Source: Gaiellasilicea sp963730405
Lineage (GTDB): Bacteria > Actinomycetota > Thermoleophilia > Gaiellales > Gaiellaceae
Direction: 5' to 3'
Assembly: GCA_963730405.1 (NCBI GenBank)
Contig: CAVSRW010000010.1
Coordinates: 1 to 44,816, forward strand
DNA: 44,816 nucleotides
Below the pieces are notes generated by a model that did not search any database, was not told the DNA's origin, and saw only the letters and a program-made list of their open reading frames with translations. The translations under genes were made by a program, and so were the position numbers. Shown piece by piece: positions 30,583-38,815 of this stretch; the stretch's first letter is position 1, and each line of letters starts with the position of its first letter.

Positions 30583-31536
30583 TTGGCAGTCGTATCTATG
30601 CGTGACCTCCTGGAGGCCGGCGTCCACTTCGGCCACCAGACCCGTCGCTGGAACCCGAAGATGAAGCGCTTCATCTTCACCGAGCGCGGCGGCATCTACA
30701 TCATCGACCTGACCCAGACCTCCGAGCTGCTGCAGGAGGCGCACGACTTCGCGCGCAACCTGGCCGAGCGCGGCGGCACGATCCTCTTCGTCGGCACGAA
30801 GAAGCAGGCGCAGGACGCCGTCTCGCAGGAGGCCGGCCGCGTCGGGATGCCGTACGTCGCGAACCGCTGGCTCGGCGGCCTGCTGACGAACTGGCGCACG
30901 ATCACCGACCGGATCGCGCACCTGCACGAGCTGCGCCGTCTCAAGAGCGAGGGCCAGCTCGACCTGCTCCCGGCGAAGGAGCGGATCACGATGCTGCAGG
31001 AGCTCGAGAAGCTCGAGTCGAACCTCGGCGGCGTCGCCGACCTGCGCCGGCAGCCCGACGCGGTCTTCATCGTCGACCTGAAGAAGGAGCAGCTCGCCGT
31101 GCGCGAGGCTCGCCGTCTCGGCGTGCCGATCATCGCGCTCGTCGACACGAACTGCGATCCGGACGAGGCCGACTACATCATTCCCGGCAACGACGACGCG
31201 ATCCGCTCGTGCAGCTTGATCGTGAAGGCGATCGCCGACGGCATCGCGGCCGGCCAGAGCAAGGTGACGCCGAAGGAGATGGCCGGGAACGGCAACGGCG
31301 CGACTGCCCAGGCCGAGACTGCAGCTGCTGAGACGGCGGAGGCCGAGACGGCGGAGGCCGAGACGGCAGAGGTGCCGGTCGCCGACGAGCCCGCAGCGGC
31401 GGACCCGGTCATCGAGACCGCCGAGCCCGTCGCCGAAGCCGAGCCCGTCGCCGAAGCCGAGCCCGTCGCCGAAGCCGAGCCGGAGGCCGAGGCCGCTGCG
31501 CCGGCAGCCGAGACGAACGAGGAGGAGAGCGCGTGA
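30583..31536 (+). CDS. rpsB: 30S ribosomal protein S2 with long acidic C-terminal tail
   Basis: A 317-aa S2. The core (1-230) is typical: VSMRDLLEAGVHFGHQTRRW, MKRFIFTERGGIYIIDL, LFVGTKKQAQDAV, RWLGGLLTNWRTI and ALVDTNCDPD. The start is taken as TTG 30583 (M-A-V-V-S-M-R-D), matching actinobacterial S2, with AAAGGGG 8 nt upstream; GTG 30565 is a less likely alternative. The last 80 residues are an Ala/Glu/Pro-rich low-complexity tail encoded by short tandem DNA repeats. Heads the rpsB-tsf-pyrH-frr operon. Confidence 0.96.
   Translation: MAVVSMRDLLEAGVHFGHQTRRWNPKMKRFIFTERGGIYIIDLTQTSELLQEAHDFARNLAERGGTILFVGTKKQAQDAVSQEAGRVGMPYVANRWLGGLLTNWRTITDRIAHLHELRRLKSEGQLDLLPAKERITMLQELEKLESNLGGVADLRRQPDAVFIVDLKKEQLAVREARRLGVPIIALVDTNCDPDEADYIIPGNDDAIRSCSLIVKAIADGIAAGQSKVTPKEMAGNGNGATAQAETAAAETAEAETAEAETAEVPVADEPAAADPVIETAEPVAEAEPVAEAEPVAEAEPEAEAAAPAAETNEEESA
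31330..31476 (+). repeat. two tandem repeat tracts within the rpsB tail
   Basis: Tract 1: a 15-bp unit GAGACGGCGGAGGCC, three copies at 31330-31374 (the third diverged), encoding E-T-A-E-A. Tract 2: an 18-bp unit GAGCCCGTCGCCGAAGCC, three exact copies at 31423-31476, encoding E-P-V-A-E-A. In-frame units, so copy number can vary without loss of frame. Confidence 0.9.
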
Positions 31537-32342
31537 GCACGACCATTTCCGCTTCCCAGGTGAAGGAGCTGCGCGACGCCACCGGCGCGCCGATGATGGA
31601 CGCGAAGCGCGCGCTCGAGGAGACCGGCGGCGACCTCGAGGCCGCCCGCACGCTCCTGCGTGAGAAGGGCATGGCGCAGGTCGCCAAGCGCGCCGGCCGG
31701 GCGACCACCGAGGGGCTCGTGGGCTACCGGATCGAGGGCGGCACCGGCACCATGGTCGCCGTCGGCTGCGAGACCGAGCCGGTCTCCAAGAACGAGGCCT
31801 TCCAGGCGTTCGCCAAGCAGGTGCTCGACGCCGTCCACGCGGAGGGGCCCGGTGCAGTCGAGGCCCTCGAGCAGGACCGCGTCGACATCAGCGCCAAGCT
31901 CGGCGAGAACATCGTCGTCGTCGGCGCCGAGCGCTACGAGACCGGGGACGGCGAGGTCGTCAATGCCTACGCGCACCCGCCGGCGAACAAGATCGGCGTC
32001 ATCGTCAAGCTCGCCGGCGGCACCGAGGAGCTCGCGCGCCAGCTGGCGATGCACGTCTCCTTCGCCGCCCCCGAGTGGCTGACGAAGGACGACGTCCCCG
32101 CCGAGGCCGTGGAGGCCGAGAAGCAGGTCTACCTCAACTCCGACGAGCTGCAGGGCAAGCCCGAGCAGGCCAAGGAGAAGATCGTCGCAGGGATGCTCGC
32201 GAAGCGCTTCTACGCCATGCAGCCCGGCGGCGTGCTCAGCGAGCAGCCGTGGATCCACGACTCGGCGAAGACGGTGGGTCAGGCGCTGACCGAGGCAGGA
32301 GCGCGTGTCGTCGCGTTCAAGCGCCTCTCTGTCGCAGAATAG
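31533..32342 (+). CDS. tsf: translation elongation factor Ts
   Basis: A 269-aa EF-Ts, the guanine nucleotide exchange factor for EF-Tu. N-terminal UBA-like module VKELRDATGAPMMDAKRALE and the core CETEPVSKNEAFQAFAKQV are present; the E. coli TDF contact motif is TEP here. GTG start overlapping the rpsB stop (GTGA), so synthesis of the two is coupled. Confidence 0.96.
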   Translation: MSTTISASQVKELRDATGAPMMDAKRALEETGGDLEAARTLLREKGMAQVAKRAGRATTEGLVGYRIEGGTGTMVAVGCETEPVSKNEAFQAFAKQVLDAVHAEGPGAVEALEQDRVDISAKLGENIVVVGAERYETGDGEVVNAYAHPPANKIGVIVKLAGGTEELARQLAMHVSFAAPEWLTKDDVPAEAVEAEKQVYLNSDELQGKPEQAKEKIVAGMLAKRFYAMQPGGVLSEQPWIHDSAKTVGQALTEAGARVVAFKRLSVAE

Positions 32343-32346
32343 GCGC

Positions 32347-33132
32347 GTGACGACGCCACACCAGGAGTTGGAGCGGCCGCCTTCGGGCGCCGCTCCTGCC
32401 TTCCGCCGCGTCCTCCTGAAGCTCTCGGGGGAGGCCCTGATGGGCAACCACGAGTTCGGGACCGACCCGAAGACGATCGACGCGATCGCCCGAGAGATCG
32501 TCGACGTCCAGACGGAAGGGCTCGAGCTCGCGATCGTCGTCGGCGGCGGCAACATCTACCGCGGCATCTCCGCAGCGGCGGAGGGGATGGACCGCGCGAC
32601 GGCCGACTACGCCGGCATGCTCGCGACCGTTCTGAACGCGCTCGCTCTCCAGGACGCGCTCGAGCGGCTCGGCGCCGACACACGCGTGCTGTCCGCACTC
32701 GAGGTCTCCGAGGTCGCGGAGCCGTACATCCGCCGCCGCGCGATCCGCCACCTCGAGAAGGGCCGGATCGTGATCTTCGCGGCCGGGACCGGCAACCCGT
32801 TCTTCACCACCGACACGGCGGCCGCGCTGCGTGCGCTCGAGATCGGCGCCGAGGCGATCCTGATGGCGAAGAGCGGCACGCGCGGCGTCTACGACGGCGA
32901 CCCGAACGAGGATCCGGCGGCGACCTTCCTGCCGACGCTGACGCACCTGGAGGCAATCGAGCGCGGGCTCCGCGTCATGGACACGACCGCGCTCTCGCTC
33001 TGCATGGAGAACACCCTGCCGATCCACGTCTTCGAGCTCGCCGGCGGCAACATCCTCCGCGTCGCGACCGGCGAGCAGGTTGGAACCGTCATCTCCACGC
33101 CATCACATTCACAGCAGCCAAAGGAGCACTGA
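32347..33132 (+). CDS. pyrH: uridylate kinase (UMP kinase)
   Basis: A 261-aa amino-acid-kinase-fold enzyme that phosphorylates UMP to UDP. FRRVLLKLSGEALMG, IVVGGGNIYRG, DYAGMLATVLNALALQDALE and TGNPFFTTDTAAALRA are the family motifs. A 15-residue Pro-rich N-terminal extension precedes the fold. GTG 32347 is 4 bp after the tsf stop; CAGAAT ends 6 nt upstream, so an internal leaderless promoter is possible. Confidence 0.95.
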   Translation: MTTPHQELERPPSGAAPAFRRVLLKLSGEALMGNHEFGTDPKTIDAIAREIVDVQTEGLELAIVVGGGNIYRGISAAAEGMDRATADYAGMLATVLNALALQDALERLGADTRVLSALEVSEVAEPYIRRRAIRHLEKGRIVIFAAGTGNPFFTTDTAAALRALEIGAEAILMAKSGTRGVYDGDPNEDPAATFLPTLTHLEAIERGLRVMDTTALSLCMENTLPIHVFELAGGNILRVATGEQVGTVISTPSHSQQPKEH

Positions 33133-33696
33133 ATGCCGACCATCGAGGAGTTCTTGGACGACGCCAAGCGCCGGATGGACAAGTCGATCGAGACCACCCG
33201 GACCGAGTTCAACGGCGTCCGCACCGGCCGCGCCTCGGCGGCGCTCCTCGACCGGATCACGATCGACTACTACGGCACCCCGACGCCGCTCAAGAACATG
33301 GCGACGATCGGCGTCCCGGAGCCGCGGATGCTGACGGTGCAGCCATTCGACCCGAGCCAGATCAAGGCGATCGAGAAGGCGGTACAGGAGTCCGACCTCG
33401 GTCTGACCCCCTCCAACGACGGGAAGCTGATCCGCCTGCCGATCCCGCAACTCACCGAGGAGCGCCGCAAGGAGCTCGTCAAGCTCGTGCGCAAGTACGG
33501 GGAGGAGGGCAAGATCGCGATCCGGAACGTCCGCCGGGACGTGATGAAGCACCTCGAGGAGCTCGTCCGCAACGGCGAGGTCGGCGACGACGAGGAGCTG
33601 CGCGGCGAGAAGCAGGTCCAGAAGCTCACCGACGAGCACACCACTGCGATCGACGAGCTGATGAAGCACAAAGAAGCCGAGATCATGGAGGTCTGA
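33133..33696 (+). CDS. frr: ribosome recycling factor
   Basis: A 187-aa RRF of standard length that splits post-termination ribosomes with EF-G. EEFLDDAKRRMDKSIE, EFNGVRTGRASAALLD, IGVPEPRMLTVQPFD and RKELVKLVRKYGEEGKIAIR are canonical. The ATG abuts the pyrH stop and is preceded by AAGGAG (33119-33124). Confidence 0.97.
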   Translation: MPTIEEFLDDAKRRMDKSIETTRTEFNGVRTGRASAALLDRITIDYYGTPTPLKNMATIGVPEPRMLTVQPFDPSQIKAIEKAVQESDLGLTPSNDGKLIRLPIPQLTEERRKELVKLVRKYGEEGKIAIRNVRRDVMKHLEELVRNGEVGDDEELRGEKQVQKLTDEHTTAIDELMKHKEAEIMEV

Positions 33697-33748
33697 GGTC
33701 GCCACCGGCCTCAAATCGACCGACCACGCCCGCAGCGTCGCGATCATC

Positions 33749-34405
33749 ATGGACGGCAACGGCCGCTGGGCGGAGCGGCGCGGACTGCCGGTGGCCGAGG
33801 GCCATCGCGAGGGCACGCGCGCGCTGCGGCGGACCGTGGAGGCCGCGATCGACCTCGAGGTGCAGTCGCTGGCCGTCTACGCCTTCTCGACCGAGAACTG
33901 GACGCGGCCGGCGGACGAGGTCGAGTCGCTGATGGAGATCTTCGGCGAGACGATCGAGCGCGAGCTGCCGGATCTCGCGAAGCAGGGCGTCCGCACCCGC
34001 TTCATGGGCCGGCGCGACCGCGTGCCCGAGTGGCTGCACGAGCGGATGGCGGCGCTCGAGGCCGAGACGGCGGCGAACGACCGGCTCGCGCTCTGGATCG
34101 CCTTCGACTACGGCGGCCGTGCCGAGCTCGCGCAGGCAGCACGTCGGCTCCTCGAATCCGGGATCGCGCCGGCTGACGTGGACGAGGACACACTCGCGGC
34201 GCTGCTCTACGCGCCCGAGCTGCCCGACCCCGACCTGCTCATCAGGACCTCGGGCGAGTTCCGGCTCTCCAACTTCCTCCTCTGGCAACTCGCGTATGCC
34301 GAGCTCGTGTTCGTCGACACCCTCTGGCCGGACTTCGGCGCGGACGACCTGCGGGGGGCGCTCGCCGACTACGCGACGCGCCGCCGGCGCTACGGCGGAC
34401 GATGA
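33749..34405 (+). CDS. uppS: undecaprenyl diphosphate synthase (cis-prenyltransferase)
   Basis: The enzyme makes the C55 lipid carrier for cell-wall synthesis. MDGNGRWAERRGLP holds the catalytic Asp, then GHREGTRALRRTVE, YAFSTENWTRP and the C-terminal PDLLIRTSGEFRLSNFLLWQLAYAEL. The coordinates start at the first canonical ATG, but the conserved sequence clearly begins earlier (DHARSVAII directly before MDGN), and no ATG, GTG or TTG exists in frame between the upstream stop at 33662 and 33749. A strong GGAGGT (33687-33692) stands 5 nt before an in-frame GTC at 33698, which would give a 235-aa protein of normal length. The true start is therefore probably 33698, with either a non-standard codon or a base error. 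Confidence 0.94.
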   Translation: MDGNGRWAERRGLPVAEGHREGTRALRRTVEAAIDLEVQSLAVYAFSTENWTRPADEVESLMEIFGETIERELPDLAKQGVRTRFMGRRDRVPEWLHERMAALEAETAANDRLALWIAFDYGGRAELAQAARRLLESGIAPADVDEDTLAALLYAPELPDPDLLIRTSGEFRLSNFLLWQLAYAELVFVDTLWPDFGADDLRGALADYATRRRRYGGR

Positions 34406-34430
34406 GCGTCGCTCGCGTTCCGCTCGCTCC

Positions 34431-34457
34431 CGTGGGGGAAACCATGTTTCCCCCACG
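34431..34457. repeat. perfect hairpin 1 in the uppS-cdsA gap
   Basis: A 12-bp perfect stem (CGTGGGGGAAAC and its complement) with a 3-nt CAT loop, 25 bp after the uppS stop. The T-rich tract after it is weak, so it may act as an attenuator or be a repeat element. Shares its GTGGGGGAA arm with hairpin 2. Confidence 0.85.
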
Positions 34458-34476
34458 GACCCCCTTCTTCTGTCAT

Positions 34477-34502
34477 GTGGGGGAACTTCCAAGTTCCCCC
34501 AC
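34477..34502. repeat. perfect hairpin 2 in the uppS-cdsA gap
   Basis: A 12-bp perfect stem (GTGGGGGAACTT and its complement) closed by only two bases (CC). Arms match hairpin 1 over GTGGGGGAA, suggesting duplication or competing alternative pairing between the two. Confidence 0.85.
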
Positions 34503-34512
34503 ACCCCCTGAA

Positions 34513-34538
34513 GCTCAAGGGGCGAACGCCCCTTGAGC
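34513..34538 (+). promoter_or_regulatory. perfect hairpin 3 covering the cdsA ribosome-binding site and start
   Basis: A 12-bp perfect stem (GCTCAAGGGGCG and its complement) with an AA loop. The left arm contains AAGGGG (34517-34522), the only ribosome-binding-like sequence for cdsA, and the right arm contains its TTG start (34533-34535). When folded, cdsA translation would be blocked; translation or a pairing switch upstream would have to open it. The structure is seen; the regulatory role is inferred. Confidence 0.6.
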
Positions 34539-35324
34539 AACTTCGTCTCGCGCGTCCTCGTCACGGTCGTCGGCGTCCCCGTCGTCCTCTACCTCGTCTA
34601 TCTGGGCGGGTGGTGGCTCTTCGGGCTGGCGGCGTTCGCCGCGCTCGTCGCGCTGCACGAGTTCTACGTGATGGCGCGCTCGCTCCGGCCGCTCGTGCCC
34701 GCGGGCTATGCCGGCGCGCTCGCGGCGCTCCTCGGCGCCCAGCTGGGCGGGCCCGAGTGGATGATCGGCGGCTTCATGACCACACTCGTGCTCGCGTTCC
34801 TGCTCTTCGGGATCGCGGAGACGCGTCAGCCCGCAACGGTGACGATGAGCACGACGGTCCTCGGCACGGCGTGGATCGCGCTCGGGCTCGGTCACCTCGT
34901 CCTCCTGCGCGACATCCCGGACCACGGGCGGCTGGCGGTGTTCACGGTGCTGCTGGCGGTGTTCGCCGACGACACGGCCGCCTACCTCATCGGGCGACTG
35001 CTCGGCAGGCACAAGCTGGCGCCGTCACTCTCTCCGGGGAAGACGTGGGAGGGCTTCGTGGCCGGGACCGCCGCGGCGATCGTCGTCGCCTTCTTCGCCC
35101 TGTACGAGCAGGACTTCCTGAGCATCCCCGAGTCGATCGCCCTCGGCGCTGCGGTCGCGCTCGCAGGCGCGGCCGGCGACCTCTTCGAGTCGGCACTCAA
35201 GCGCGATCTCCAGGTGAAGGACTCGGGCCAGCTTCTCGGCGGGCACGGCGGCATGCTCGACCGGATCGACTCGCTGCTCTTCGCCTCCGTTGCCGCGTAC
35301 TACGTTGTGATCGCGCTCTGGTAG
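34533..35324 (+). CDS. cdsA: phosphatidate cytidylyltransferase
   Basis: A 263-aa integral membrane enzyme that makes CDP-diacylglycerol from phosphatidate and CTP. About seven hydrophobic segments; the C-terminal signature GDLFESALKRDLQVKDSG then HGGMLDRIDSLL is complete with its metal-binding Asp residues, and SLSPGKTWEGF is present. The TTG start at 34533 lies inside a perfect hairpin (see the entry at 34513). Confidence 0.94.
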   Translation: MSNFVSRVLVTVVGVPVVLYLVYLGGWWLFGLAAFAALVALHEFYVMARSLRPLVPAGYAGALAALLGAQLGGPEWMIGGFMTTLVLAFLLFGIAETRQPATVTMSTTVLGTAWIALGLGHLVLLRDIPDHGRLAVFTVLLAVFADDTAAYLIGRLLGRHKLAPSLSPGKTWEGFVAGTAAAIVVAFFALYEQDFLSIPESIALGAAVALAGAAGDLFESALKRDLQVKDSGQLLGGHGGMLDRIDSLLFASVAAYYVVIALW

Positions 35325-35337
35325 GCACACTGTTCCG

Positions 35338-36417
35338 GTGAGGCGAATCGCGCTGCTCGGCGCCACCGGCTCGATCGGCCGGCAGGCGATCGAGGTCGTC
35401 GACCGGAACCCGGAGCTCGAGCTCGTCGCGCTCGCCTCCGGCTCGACCGACCTGACCGCACTCGCGGCGGAGCACGGCGTCGAGCACGTGCAGGTCGGCG
35501 GCGACGTGACCGGGCTTCTCGATGCGTCGGAGCCGGACGTCGTCCTGAACGCGATCGTCGGCTTCGCCGGCGTGGGTGCAACGCTCTGGGCGCTGGAGCG
35601 CGGCGTCACGCTGGCGCTCGCGAACAAGGAGAGCCTCGTCGCTGCGGGAGAGCTCGCCCTCGACGCGCGCGCGCGTGGCGGTGGTCTGCTGCTGCCGGTC
35701 GACTCCGAGCACAGCGCCCTCCTTCAGTGCCTCGAAGGGCGGGAGCCTGCGTCACTCGACTCACTCGTCTTGACCGCATCCGGCGGCCCGTTCCGCGGAC
35801 GCTCACGGGCAGAGCTCGAGGGAGTCACGGTCGAGGACGCACTCACGCACCCGACGTGGAGCATGGGCCCGAAGATCACCGTCGACTCGGCCACGCTCGC
35901 CAACAAGGGCCTCGAGCTGATCGAAGCGCACTTCCTGTTCGGCATCCCGTATGAGCGGATCGAGATCGTCGTCCACCCGACCTCCGTCGTCCACGCGCTG
36001 GTGCGCTTCCGCGACGGCGCCGCGCTCGCTCACCTGGGGTACCCGGACATGACGGTGCCGATCTCCTACGCCCTGACCCACCCGGAGCGCGCTGCGACGG
36101 AGGTGCCCCGCCTCGATCTCGCCGGGGGCCTGACCCTCGAGTTCGAGGCGCCGGACCTCGACACGTTCCCGCTGCCGGCGCTGGCGCGCCGGGCCGGTGA
36201 GGCCGGAGGGACCTACCCCGCGGTCTTCAACGCCGCCAACGAGGTCGCCGTCGCCGCGTTCCTCGAGGGCAGGCTGCCGTTCCTCGGGATTGCCGAGGTC
36301 GTCGAGGATGCGCTCGACAGGGCCGACGGCGCCGCCGCACGAGATCTCACCGAGCTCGTCGAGGCCGATGCCGAGGCGCGGCGGCTGGCGGAGCAGGGGA
36401 GGGCGGTCCGCGCATGA
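35338..36417 (+). CDS. dxr: 1-deoxy-D-xylulose 5-phosphate reductoisomerase
   Basis: A 359-aa NADPH-dependent enzyme that makes MEP, the committed step of the non-mevalonate isoprenoid pathway. LLGATGSIGRQAIEVV (nucleotide-binding), LANKESLVAAGE, VDSEHSALLQ (metal ligands), TASGGPFR, and MGPKITVDSATLANKGLELI are all present. GTG start; CACACT ends exactly 6 nt upstream. Overlaps rseP by ATGA. Together with ispG downstream it supplies precursors for UppS. Confidence 0.96.
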   Translation: MRRIALLGATGSIGRQAIEVVDRNPELELVALASGSTDLTALAAEHGVEHVQVGGDVTGLLDASEPDVVLNAIVGFAGVGATLWALERGVTLALANKESLVAAGELALDARARGGGLLLPVDSEHSALLQCLEGREPASLDSLVLTASGGPFRGRSRAELEGVTVEDALTHPTWSMGPKITVDSATLANKGLELIEAHFLFGIPYERIEIVVHPTSVVHALVRFRDGAALAHLGYPDMTVPISYALTHPERAATEVPRLDLAGGLTLEFEAPDLDTFPLPALARRAGEAGGTYPAVFNAANEVAVAAFLEGRLPFLGIAEVVEDALDRADGAAARDLTELVEADAEARRLAEQGRAVRA

Positions 36418-37625
36418 GCATTTTCGTCTCCCTGCTCGGGCTCGCGTTCCTGATCCTGATCCACGAGGCGGGCCACTTCTTCGTCGCGCGCGGCGTGGGG
36501 ATGAACCCGCGCAAGTTCTACCTCGGCTTTCCTCCCGCCGTCGCCAAGACGAAGCGGAACGGGATCGAGTACGGCGTCGGTGCGATCCCGCTCGGCGGCT
36601 ACGTGAAGATCCCCGGCATGCACCGCCCGGCGCCGGGCGACCTCGACGTCCACTTCGGGCGCGCCGTCGAGGAGGACCCGACCCTCGCCCGCCCGGTGGG
36701 CGAGCTCCGGCGGCTGCTCGAAGTCGCCGACTACGCCGCTGCGCGCAGGGCGCTCGATGACGTGCAGATCGCGCTCTCCGGGGCGACGCTCTCGCCGCCC
36801 GCGGAGCGCTCCGCCGAGCGAGGCCTGACCGAGATCGAGGACGCGCTCGCGCCGGACGCCTACTGGCGCGCGAAGACATGGAAGCGCGTCGCGGTCATCT
36901 TCGCCGGCCCGGCCGCGAACCTCGTGCTCGCGATCGCGATCTTCGCCGCGCTCTTCGTGGCGCTCGACCCGAGCTACCGGGTCGGCTTCGAGCTGCGAGG
37001 CACCTCCGAGGGCGTCACCGCGACGGTCAACGACATCCTGCCGGACTCGCCGGCGGAGGCCGCCGGCGTCCGTCCGGGCGACCGGATCGTCGCGATCAAC
37101 GGCGCCTCCGTCGACGGCGAGTCGATTCGACCGACGATCCAGGCGTCGGACGGACGCCCGGTCCAGCTGACGGTCGTACGAGACGGCGAGACCGTGCGAC
37201 TGCAGCCCGTCCGCCCCGAGCAGACGGAGGAGTTCGGCCTGCTCGCGTCGATCGGTGAGTCGTTCCGCGTCACCTGGGAGGTGACGCAGGAGATCGGGCG
37301 CTCGGTCGGCCGCCTCGTCACCGGAGACGGGGGCGACGTCTCGAGCCCGGTCGGGATCGTCCAGGGCTCGTCCGAGGCGGTCGAGCAGGGGACGGACACC
37401 TACCTCTGGGTGCTCGGCCTGATCAGCCTCTCGCTCGCCCTGCTGAACCTGCTCCCGCTGCTGCCGCTCGACGGCGGCCACATCGCCTTCTCGCTGATCG
37501 AGGGGATCAGAGGCCGCGCGGTCGCGCGGGAGGTCTACGAGCGCGTCTCCGTCGTCGGGATCGCCGTCGTGCTGCTCCTCTTCTTCATCGGCCTGAGCAA
37601 CGACATCGGCCGCCTGGGCGATTAG
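36414..37625 (+). CDS. rseP: RseP-type site-2 membrane metalloprotease
   Basis: A 403-aa M50 protease: HEAGH at residues 17-21 in the first membrane helix, a PDZ domain (about 190-275, LPDSPAEAAGVRPGDRIVAI), and the third zinc ligand in LLPLDGGHIAF near residue 350. It performs the second, intramembrane cut of regulated proteolysis, for example of anti-sigma factors. Between the first core segment and the second membrane helix there is an extra acidic/helical insert of about 65 residues (about 78-145) not found in E. coli RseP. Lies in the common cdsA-dxr-rseP-ispG order. Confidence 0.94.
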   Translation: MSIFVSLLGLAFLILIHEAGHFFVARGVGMNPRKFYLGFPPAVAKTKRNGIEYGVGAIPLGGYVKIPGMHRPAPGDLDVHFGRAVEEDPTLARPVGELRRLLEVADYAAARRALDDVQIALSGATLSPPAERSAERGLTEIEDALAPDAYWRAKTWKRVAVIFAGPAANLVLAIAIFAALFVALDPSYRVGFELRGTSEGVTATVNDILPDSPAEAAGVRPGDRIVAINGASVDGESIRPTIQASDGRPVQLTVVRDGETVRLQPVRPEQTEEFGLLASIGESFRVTWEVTQEIGRSVGRLVTGDGGDVSSPVGIVQGSSEAVEQGTDTYLWVLGLISLSLALLNLLPLLPLDGGHIAFSLIEGIRGRAVAREVYERVSVVGIAVVLLLFFIGLSNDIGRLGD

Positions 37626-37632
37626 CCCAGGC

Positions 37633-37638
37633 TACGCT
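37633..37638 (+). promoter_or_regulatory. -10 element of ispG (TACGCT, 6 nt before GTG)
   Basis: TACGCT ends 6 nt before the ispG GTG at 37645, predicting a leaderless mRNA that starts within a base or two of the start codon. No ribosome-binding site is present. Confidence 0.5.
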
Positions 37639-37644
37639 TGGTCC

Positions 37645-38765
37645 GTGGCTTCCGACGTCCAGATCAAGGTCGGCGGCGTCGCGATCGGCGGAGGGCGCGC
37701 CCGTCGTCGTCCAGTCGATGACGCTCACGCCGACGCGCGACGTCGAGGCGACGACCGCCCAGATCGCGGCGCTCGCGTCCGCCGGCTGCGAGGTCGTGCG
37801 CTGCGCCGTCCCGAAGACCGAGGATGCGGAGGCGCTCGCGCGGATCGTCCGCCTCAGCCCGATCCCGGTGATCGCGGACATTCACTTCAACGCGAGCCTC
37901 GCGCTCAAGGCGATCGAGGCGGGTGTCGCCGCCGTCCGGATCAACCCCGGCAACATCGGCGGCCCCGACAAGGTCGAGCAGGTCGTCACCGCGGCCAGGA
38001 AGGCGGGGATCCCGATGCGGATCGGCGCCAACTCCGGCTCGCTCCCCAAGCACCTCCAGGAGCTCGCCCAGGCCGACCAGGCCGAAGCACTCGTCGCGGC
38101 CGCGATCGAGGAGGTCGAGCTCCTGGAGCGGCTCGACTACCGCGACTTCAAGATCTCGGTCAAGTCGACCCACGTGCCGACGATGATCCGCGCCTACCGG
38201 ATGCTCGCCGCCAAGGTCCCCTACCCGCTCCACCTCGGCGTCACCGAGGCGGGGACGCCGTTCTCGGGCTCGATCAAGAGCGCCGTCGGCATGGGAGCGC
38301 TGCTGTCGGACGGGATCGGCGACACGATCCGGGTCTCGCTCACCGCCGACCCGGTCAAGGAGGTCGAGACCGCGTTCGAGATCCTGAAGGCGCTCGGCCT
38401 GCGCGAGCGGGGCCCGGTGATGATCTCGTGCCCCTCGTGCGGGCGCGACAACGTCGGCGTCGAGAAGCTCGCCGTGGTCGTCGAGGAGCGGCTGCGCGAG
38501 TACCCACAGGCGTTCGAGGTGGCGGTGATGGGCTGCGCCGTCAACGGACCGGGGGAGGCGGGCGACGCCGACTTCGGGATCGCAGGCGGCCGCGACGTCG
38601 GCTTCATCTACGCCCACGGCCGCGTGCTGAAGAAGGTCAGCTCCGACATCCTGATCGACGAGCTCTTCCACGAGATCGACCGCTGGATCGAGGCCGGGAT
38701 GCAGCGGCCGAAGCGGCTGAAGATGGCGAAGCCGGCCGCGCTCGCGATGGCCGAGGCCTCGCTGA
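37645..38765 (+). CDS. ispG: 4-hydroxy-3-methylbut-2-en-1-yl diphosphate synthase (frameshifted as written)
   Basis: Late MEP-pathway 4Fe-4S enzyme. The N-terminus DVQIKVGGVAIGGG is in one frame; after GGG at 37693-37695 the sequence continues in the next frame as APVVVQSMTLTPTRDVEA, so one G is extra. The core then runs intact: VADIHFNASLALKAIEAG, RINPGNIGG, KISVKSTHVPTMI, and the cluster ligands in SCPSCGRDNVG and GCAVNGPGEAGDADFG. At the 3' end no stop is met and the frame runs on into proS. Removing one C at about 38757-38758 would give E-A-R and a TGA at 38763-38765, just where AT-rich third positions begin. Coordinates use that end (about 372 aa). Confidence 0.88.
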
Positions 38766-38815
38766 TTCCGCTCGATGATGGTTGCAGCGGGCCGAGCCTG
38801 CGGATCGGCGTCGCG

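Noticed and set aside
38760..38815. T-box or other riboswitch ahead of proS
   Set aside because: The gap is too short and shows no T-box sequence or anticodon-specifier structure.
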